The notes under the pieces are model-generated. The model saw only the letters and a program-made list of their open reading frames with translations. It ran no database searches and was not told where the DNA came from. A program made the translations under genes and the position numbers. A stretch of DNA of 10,966 nucleotides. It comes from Nocardioides sp. Lineage in GTDB: Bacteria; Actinomycetota; Actinomycetes; Propionibacteriales; Nocardioidaceae. Shown in pieces: positions 7,178-10,966 of the stretch; the stretch's first letter is position 1; every line of letters begins with the position of its first letter. The DNA is taken from positions 1 through 10,966 of the forward strand of contig JAPSKJ010000038.1 in assembly GCA_031177735.1 (NCBI GenBank), read 5' to 3'.

Positions 7178-7569
7178 CAGTCGGCCGCTCCGATGAGGCG
7201 GTCCACCACCCAGGTCACCACCGTGATGACGACAGCACCGCCGACCGCGGGCCAGAAGCCGTCGACGGTGAAGCCCAGGTCGAGCTGTCCGGCGATCCAG
7301 CCGGTGAGCAGCAGCATGAGCGCGTTGATCACCAGCAGGAACAGGCCCAGGGTCAGCAGGATGAGGGGGAAGGAGAGCACCTTCAGCACCGGCTTCACCA
7401 CCGCCGAGACCACGCCCAGGATGAGCGCCACCAGCAGCAACGGCAGCGCCTTGTCCTCGGCCTCGGCAGTGAGCGTCTGCCCGGTGCCGTCGAACCTGAT
7501 GCCGTCGAAGGCCCACGCCGCCGCGGCGAGCGCGAGGACGTTGGACACGAGCCAGCCGATGATCCACAC
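7177..7569 (-). CDS. PF04020-type (phage holin 4-2 / mycobacterial) four-helix membrane protein
   Basis: The product has 130 residues and about four predicted membrane helices (roughly 3-21, 41-58, 66-90 and 105-124). The stretch VVKPVLKVLSFPLILLTLG (57-75) followed by VINALMLLLTGW and GFTVDGFWPA is the hallmark of family PF04020, common in chromosomes of actinobacteria and firmicutes. Despite the phage-holin family name there is no endolysin or phage gene here and the cellular role is unknown. The start is GTG 7567-7569, the only credible one before M85. It begins 5 bases after the GntR stop and has no clear ribosome site, so coupled translation is likely. The end overlaps the phosphatase start by one base. 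Confidence 0.88.
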   Translation of the reverse strand: MWIIGWLVSNVLALAAAAWAFDGIRFDGTGQTLTAEAEDKALPLLLVALILGVVSAVVKPVLKVLSFPLILLTLGLFLLVINALMLLLTGWIAGQLDLGFTVDGFWPAVGGAVVITVVTWVVDRLIGAAD

Positions 7570-7574
7570 GCCGG

Positions 7575-8213
7575 TCAGGCTAGCTGCAGGGCCTCAACGA
7601 TCGCGTCGGCCGCATCGGCCAGGTGCCGGTCGAGGAAGGCGTGCGCACCCGCGACGTCGTCGCGGTCGAGCAGGTCCACCAGCGCCGCGTGGCTCTCGGC
7701 CTGGTCGTGGGCGTTGCGCCGGATCCGGTCGACCTGAGCGAGGGCGAGCTTGAGCTCGGTGACCAGTGCCTCCTGCATCGCGACCAGGCGCGGGGAGCCG
7801 GTCAGCGCCACGAGTGAGACGTGGAAGGCGAGGTGCCGCTCGTTGAGCTCCTGGTAGCCCGCCTCGCGGTGCACCGCGGCGATGTAGTCGGCCAGGGCCA
7901 GCCGCACCCGGTCGCGCTGCTCCTCGCTCGCCTCCCGCCACCGCAGCACGCCGGCCCCCTCGAGCACCAACCGCGCCCGGCACACGTCGCGCACCGACTC
8001 CGGCCGGGGCGCCGCCACCGCCACACCGCGGTTGGGCTCCCGGGTCGCCAGACCCTCGGCCACCAGCAGCGTGAGCGCCTCCCGGACGGTGCTGCGGGCG
8101 ACCCCCAGGGACCCCGCCACCGCGATCTCGCGCAGGGGTGTGCCCGACTCGAGCTCGCCGTCGAAGATCGCCCGCCGCAGGTCATCGGCGACCTTCTGCA
8201 CCGTCAGTGCCAT
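7575..8213 (-). CDS. GntR-family transcriptional regulator, FadR/FCD subfamily
   Basis: This 212-residue DNA-binding protein has an N-terminal winged helix-turn-helix (about 5-68), with the recognition part GVARSTVREALTLLVAEGL (37-55) and wing NRGVAVA, followed by an all-helical FCD ligand-binding domain (about 75-205). FCD domains bind small carboxylates, often through a metal held by Asp and three His. Here HLAFH (127-131), H175 and H197 are visible, with His at 127 where Asp is usual. The frame is open far upstream, but ATG 8211-8213 starts exactly at the conserved MALTVQKVADDLRRAI; the extension overlaps the divergent genes and is not real. It is the first gene of the cluster and overlooks a 33-bp divergent promoter region, so it probably controls itself, the downstream genes and perhaps the VanZ gene. 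Confidence 0.93.
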   Translation of the reverse strand: MALTVQKVADDLRRAIFDGELESGTPLREIAVAGSLGVARSTVREALTLLVAEGLATREPNRGVAVAAPRPESVRDVCRARLVLEGAGVLRWREASEEQRDRVRLALADYIAAVHREAGYQELNERHLAFHVSLVALTGSPRLVAMQEALVTELKLALAQVDRIRRNAHDQAESHAALVDLLDRDDVAGAHAFLDRHLADAADAIVEALQLA

Positions 8214-8219
8214 GGGGCC

Positions 8220-8225
8220 ATTCTG
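8220..8225 (-). promoter_or_regulatory. Candidate -10 box (CAGAAT) for leaderless GntR transcription
   Basis: On the minus strand CAGAAT ends 6 bases before ATG 8213. It keeps the conserved A2 and T6 of the actinobacterial TANNNT box but not T1. No Shine-Dalgarno sequence fits in the space, which supports a leaderless message, although the match is weaker than on the plus strand. Confidence 0.4.
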
Positions 8226-8226
8226 C

Positions 8227-8245
8227 GCCCCGGTAGTTTCGGGGC
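8227..8245. promoter_or_regulatory. Inverted repeat GCCCCG-N7-CGGGGC, candidate operator
   Basis: Two perfect 6-bp arms (8227-8232 and 8240-8245) flank the 7-bp GTAGTTT, so the VanZ -10 box lies inside the spacer. A protein bound here would block the rightward promoter and sit at the upstream edge of the leftward one. The adjacent GntR regulator is the obvious candidate, but the repeat does not clearly match the FadR-type TNGTNNNACNA consensus. Confidence 0.4.
8234..8239 (+). promoter_or_regulatory. -10 box TAGTTT for leaderless VanZ-family gene
   Basis: TAGTTT matches TANNNT and is followed by 7 bases and then GTG 8247, so transcription should begin at or next to the start codon. No purine-rich ribosome site is present. 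A -35 element would fall over the GntR start codon and none is evident. Confidence 0.6.
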
Positions 8246-8246
8246 C

Positions 8247-8825
8247 GTGTTCCCGGTCGGCGGCGTCGAGGTCATGCTCATCGGCGCCGTGGTGTCCCTG
8301 TTGGTCTGCCTGGCGCTGGCCGGGGCGTGGACCCGCAGCCTGGGGTGGGTGACCGGGTGGTCGATGGGCCTGCTGGTGTGGACCCTCTGCGTGATCGCGG
8401 TGGTGACCCTCATCCCGGCCGACGGCGCCCCGGGCATCGTGCCGGCCGAGGGCCGGCTCGCCGCGTGCTCGTGGGACCTCGGCGGCCCCGCACCGGACGG
8501 GTTCTGGATCTTCGACAGCGGACAGCGGCTGCTCAACACGGTGCTGTTCGTGCCCTCCGGTGCGCTGCTGGTCGTCGCGGCCGCGCGCTGGCGGCAGTGG
8601 GCGGTGCTCGCGGTGCCGGTCGGGCTGGCCCTGCTGGCGGCGTACTCCTTCGGCATCGAGATGGTCCAGCTCGAGCTCGCCCGGATCGACCGGGCCTGCG
8701 ACGTCACGGACATGGTGGACAACGCCAGTGGTGCGGTGATCGGTGCGGGCATCGGGCTGCTGCTGGCGCTGCTGCTGCGGCCCTGGCGGCACCGCGACGC
8801 CGTGCGCGAGCGGGTGCGCTTCTAG
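8247..8825 (+). CDS. VanZ-family membrane protein
   Basis: The product (192 residues) has four probable membrane segments: about 10-27, 38-56, 95-135 (probably two) and 160-177. VanZ-family signatures are LNTVLFVPSGALL (96-108), EMVQ (138-141) and the downstream RACDVTDMVDNASGAVIG (149-166), the conserved region of PF04892. VanZ itself gives low-level teicoplanin resistance in enterococci, but most chromosomal homologues have no known role, and no vanHAX-type genes lie nearby, so resistance should not be assumed. GTG 8247 is chosen because TAGTTT ends 7 bases before it. ATG 8274 is the alternative (183 residues), with GAGG only 2 bases away, too close to work well. The gene ends 9 bases before the aminotransferase start. 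Confidence 0.85.
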   Translation: MFPVGGVEVMLIGAVVSLLVCLALAGAWTRSLGWVTGWSMGLLVWTLCVIAVVTLIPADGAPGIVPAEGRLAACSWDLGGPAPDGFWIFDSGQRLLNTVLFVPSGALLVVAAARWRQWAVLAVPVGLALLAAYSFGIEMVQLELARIDRACDVTDMVDNASGAVIGAGIGLLLALLLRPWRHRDAVRERVRF

Positions 8826-8828
8826 ATT
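8823..8828 (+). promoter_or_regulatory. -10 box TAGATT for leaderless aminotransferase gene, overlapping the VanZ stop
   Basis: TAGATT matches TANNNT, and its first three bases are the VanZ stop codon. ATG 8835 follows after the 6 bases GACTCC, with no ribosome binding site. The aminotransferase can thus be transcribed separately from VanZ as a leaderless message. No -35 element is evident at 8800-8806. Confidence 0.6.
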
Positions 8829-8834
8829 GACTCC

Positions 8835-9902
8835 ATGAGTGCTCCTCGGCCCCGGTCCTGCGTGCTCCAGATCCCGGCCTACGTGCCCGGGCGGCCGCCG
8901 ACCGTGCGGCCCGGGATGACCACCTACAAGCTGTCGTCCAACGAGAACCCCTACCCGCCCCTGCCCGGCGTCATCGCCGCCGCGCACGCTGCGGTCGAGA
9001 CGATGAACCGCTATCCCGACGCGGGCTCGATGATGCTCTACGACACGCTCGCCCAGCGGCTCGGCGTGCCGGCCGACCACCTGGCGCTCGGCACCGGGTC
9101 GGTCTCGTTGATCTACCAGCTCATCGGCGCCTTCTGCGACCCCGGTGACGAGGTGGTCTTCGCCTGGCGGTCCTTCGAGGCCTACCCCATCGCGGTCACC
9201 GCCGCCGACGCGCGCGCCGTGACGGTGCCGCTGACCGCCGACGCGCGGCACGACCTCGACGCGATGGCCCGCGCGGTCACCGACCGCACCCGCGTGGTGC
9301 TGCTGTGCACGCCGAACAACCCGACCGGCCCCGCGCTCACCCACACCGAGCTGGCCGAGTTCCTCGACGCGGTGCCACCGCACGTGGTGGTCGTCGTCGA
9401 CGAGGCCTACCTGGAGTTCGTGCGGATGCCCGACGCCGTCGACGGGCTGGCCGTCTACCGCGAGCGGCCCAACGTGGTGCTCTTCCGCACCTTCTCCAAG
9501 GCCTACGGCCTGGCCGGCTTCCGGGTCGGGTACGCCGTGGCGCCCGCTCCCATCGCGGCGGCGCTGCGCGCCGTGGCGCTGCCGTTCGGGGTGAACGCGG
9601 TCGCCCAGGCGGCGGCCGTGGCCTCCCTCGAGGCGGAGAAGGAGCTGCTGGAGCGGGTCGATGCCCTCGTGGAGGAGCGCGACCGGGTCGGAGCCGCGCT
9701 GCGGGACCTGGGCTGGGACATCCCCGACGCGCAGGGCAACTTCGTGTGGTTCCCGCTCGGTGACCGCGTCGCCGACTTCGCGCGGTCGGCCGAGGAGCGG
9801 GGGATCGTGGTCCGGCCGCTCGGCGACGGCGTACGCGTGACGGTCGGGGAGCCGGAGGCCAACGACCGGCTGCTCCAGCTCGCGGCCGACCTGGTCCGCT
9901 GA
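8835..9902 (+). CDS. pat: Pat/HisC2-type PLP aminotransferase (aromatic amino acid or histidinol-phosphate)
   Basis: This 355-residue class I/II pyridoxal-phosphate aminotransferase has normal length and all key residues: SSNENP (34-39), NNPTG (161-165), the cofactor-ring pair D189 and Y192 in DEAY, the PLP lysine K222 in RTFSKAYGLAGFR with R230, and the substrate-carboxylate arginine R334 in VRVTVG. FAWRSFEAYPI (109-119) and the opening PAYVPG are typical of the actinobacterial Pat/HisC2 branch, which transaminates phenylpyruvate and related aromatic keto acids. The true HisC of the his operon is a close relative and automatic pipelines may call this hisC. No other his or aro genes are adjacent, which favours Pat. 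ATG 8835 follows a TAGATT box at leaderless spacing. Confidence 0.9.
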   Translation: MSAPRPRSCVLQIPAYVPGRPPTVRPGMTTYKLSSNENPYPPLPGVIAAAHAAVETMNRYPDAGSMMLYDTLAQRLGVPADHLALGTGSVSLIYQLIGAFCDPGDEVVFAWRSFEAYPIAVTAADARAVTVPLTADARHDLDAMARAVTDRTRVVLLCTPNNPTGPALTHTELAEFLDAVPPHVVVVVDEAYLEFVRMPDAVDGLAVYRERPNVVLFRTFSKAYGLAGFRVGYAVAPAPIAAALRAVALPFGVNAVAQAAAVASLEAEKELLERVDALVEERDRVGAALRDLGWDIPDAQGNFVWFPLGDRVADFARSAEERGIVVRPLGDGVRVTVGEPEANDRLLQLAADLVR

Positions 9903-9975
9903 GGGTGCCGCCGTTGCCGCTCGCCGGGCGGGGCCGGGTCGCTGCGGCCACCGGGAGCGATGGTTGAGCGTTCAC

Positions 9976-9981
9976 TACCCT
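9976..9981 (+). promoter_or_regulatory. -10 box TACCCT for leaderless GST-like gene
   Basis: TACCCT (TANNNT) is followed by GGGTGC and then ATG 9988, again a 6-base gap without a ribosome site. This supports ATG 9988 over the in-frame TTG at 9964, which lies upstream of the box. The rest of 9903-9987 holds only GC-rich sequence with no convincing terminator. Confidence 0.6.
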
Positions 9982-9987
9982 GGGTGC

Positions 9988-10965
9988 ATGACGGAGGACG
10001 AGCTCAAGCCGACGTACGTCGAGAAGGGCCAGGAGTTCAACCGCGACATGCGGTACATCTCCGACCGGATCACCAAGGGCGCGCGCGTTCCCGAGCACGG
10101 GCCCGGCTCCGCCGGTGAGCCCGTCGAGCTCTGGCCGGTCGAGCCCGGCCGTTACCGGCTGATCGCGGCCAAGGCGTGCCCGTGGGCGACCCGCTCGCTG
10201 ATCGTGCGCGACCTGCTCGGCCTGCAGGACGCCATCAGCGTCGGCCTGCCCGGCCCCACCCACGACAAGCGGTCGTGGACCTTCGACCTGGATCCGGGTG
10301 GTGTCGACCCGGTGCTCGGCATCGAGCGGTTGCAGCAGGCGTACTTCGCGCGCTACCCGGACTACCCGCGCGGCATCACGGTGCCGGCGATCGTCGAGGT
10401 GGCCTCCGGGAAGGTCGTCACCAACGACTTCCCGTGGATCACCCACGACCTCTTCTTCGAGTGGCGCGACCTCCACGCCCAGGGCGCGCCCGACCTCTGG
10501 CCCGCGGACAAGCGGGAGGAGATGGAGGAGGTGATGCAGCGGATCTTCGCCGAGGTCAACAACGGCGTCTACCGCTGCGGCTTCGCCGGCTCCCAGCGCG
10601 CCTACGACCTGGCCTACCGCCGCCTCTTCGCGGCGCTCGACTGGCTCGAGGAGCGTCTCTCACACACGCGCTACCTGATGGGGGAGCAGATCACCGAGGC
10701 CGACGTGCGGCTCTACACCACGCTCGCGCGGTTCGATCCCGTCTACCACGGCCACTTCAAGTGCAACCGCAACAAGCTCAGCGAGATGCCGAACCTCTGG
10801 GCCTACGCCCGCGACCTCTACCAGCAGCCCGCGTTCGGCGACAACACCGACTTCGACCAGATCAAGGCGCACTACTACGTCGTCCACAGCGACATCAACC
10901 CGTCCGGGATCATCCCGCAGGGGCCCGACCTGTCCGGGTGGGACGAGCCGCACGGTCGCGGCTGA
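9988..10965 (+). CDS. Xi-class glutathione-S-transferase-like protein (ECM4/YqjG, glutathionyl-hydroquinone reductase family)
   Basis: The 325-residue product matches the YqjG/ECM4/PcpF family along its whole length. The N-terminal thioredoxin fold carries the active-site motif ACPWA (63-67), with C64 as the cysteine that accepts the thiol from a conjugated quinol. The C-terminal helical domain carries the family blocks NNGVYRCGFA (191-200), ITEADVRLYTTLARFDPVYHGHFKCN (235-260, which includes Y253) and IKAHYY (292-297), then INPSGIIPQGP. Known members reduce glutathionyl-hydroquinones to free hydroquinones using glutathione. Most actinobacteria make mycothiol instead, so a mycothiol-based reaction is a reasonable inference but is not shown by the sequence. 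It is transcribed on its own from a leaderless-type promoter and is complete within the window, with TGA at 10963-10965. Confidence 0.93.
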   Translation: MTEDELKPTYVEKGQEFNRDMRYISDRITKGARVPEHGPGSAGEPVELWPVEPGRYRLIAAKACPWATRSLIVRDLLGLQDAISVGLPGPTHDKRSWTFDLDPGGVDPVLGIERLQQAYFARYPDYPRGITVPAIVEVASGKVVTNDFPWITHDLFFEWRDLHAQGAPDLWPADKREEMEEVMQRIFAEVNNGVYRCGFAGSQRAYDLAYRRLFAALDWLEERLSHTRYLMGEQITEADVRLYTTLARFDPVYHGHFKCNRNKLSEMPNLWAYARDLYQQPAFGDNTDFDQIKAHYYVVHSDINPSGIIPQGPDLSGWDEPHGRG

Positions 10966-10966
10966 C

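Noticed and set aside
7177..7569. Phage remnant suggested by the holin-family protein
   Set aside because: PF04020 proteins are ordinary chromosomal membrane proteins in actinobacteria, and no other phage gene, integrase or attachment site is visible.
5803..7753. Long + strand open frames opposite the kinase, phosphatase and PF04020 genes
   Set aside because: Low-complexity Arg/Pro/Gln/His-rich translations without motifs, opposite three well-supported genes.
8247..8825. Glycopeptide resistance cluster suggested by VanZ
   Set aside because: No vanH, vanA, vanX, vanR or vanS homologue is present in the window, and VanZ-family proteins are widespread without a resistance role.
8214..9383. N-terminal extension of the GntR reading frame
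   Set aside because: The frame stays open far upstream, but the residues are His/Arg/Gly-rich noise running antisense through the VanZ and aminotransferase genes. The conserved protein begins at ATG 8213.

Overview
The window is very GC-rich, has actinobacterial codon use and is almost entirely coding. Gene content (a mycobacterial-type PF04020 membrane protein, a Pat/HisC2-like aminotransferase, a large RTX surface protein, a secreted GH13 enzyme with an X25 domain) and several starts that look leaderless suggest a high-GC actinobacterium, probably Nocardioidaceae (Nocardioides-like). That placement is inference from style and content, not from a marker gene.

Layout. Positions 1-2837 (+) hold the 3' part of a long secreted RTX (calcium-binding nonapeptide) protein: four runs of RTX repeats separated by recurring non-RTX modules, one Calx-beta domain, a Pro/Ser/Asp linker and an unusual Lys/Ala-rich tail bounded by the only two cysteines seen. 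A 19-bp hairpin at 2890-2931 lies between this gene and the convergent GH13 alpha-amylase-type enzyme (2946-5729, -), which has a signal peptide, catalytic domain, two tandem Ig/FN3-like repeats and a C-terminal pullulanase X25-type domain. A recognisable promoter (5763-5791) and a strong ribosome binding site precede it.

Positions 5821-8213 (-) form a tightly packed four-gene cluster, read in the order GntR/FCD regulator, PF04020 membrane protein, low-molecular-weight tyrosine phosphatase, fructosamine-kinase-family protein. The kinase and phosphatase are 4 bp apart. The known biochemistry of both families suggests a protein-deglycation pair, with the GntR protein as likely local regulator.

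A 33-bp divergent intergenic region (8214-8246) separates this cluster from a rightward set: a VanZ-family membrane protein (8247-8825), a Pat/HisC2-type aminotransferase (8835-9902) and a Xi-class glutathionyl-hydroquinone-reductase-like protein (9988-10965). Each rightward gene has a TANNNT -10-like hexamer ending 6-7 bp before its start codon, the pattern of leaderless transcription; the regulator has a weaker version. Between 8226 and 8246 a 6-bp inverted repeat brackets the VanZ -10 box.

No tRNA, rRNA, CRISPR array, insertion sequence or prophage gene was seen. No gene-free stretch exceeds about 110 bp. The points most worth follow-up are the Cys-bounded tail of the RTX protein, the putative deglycation operon with its divergent operator region, and a glutathione-family enzyme in a lineage expected to use mycothiol.
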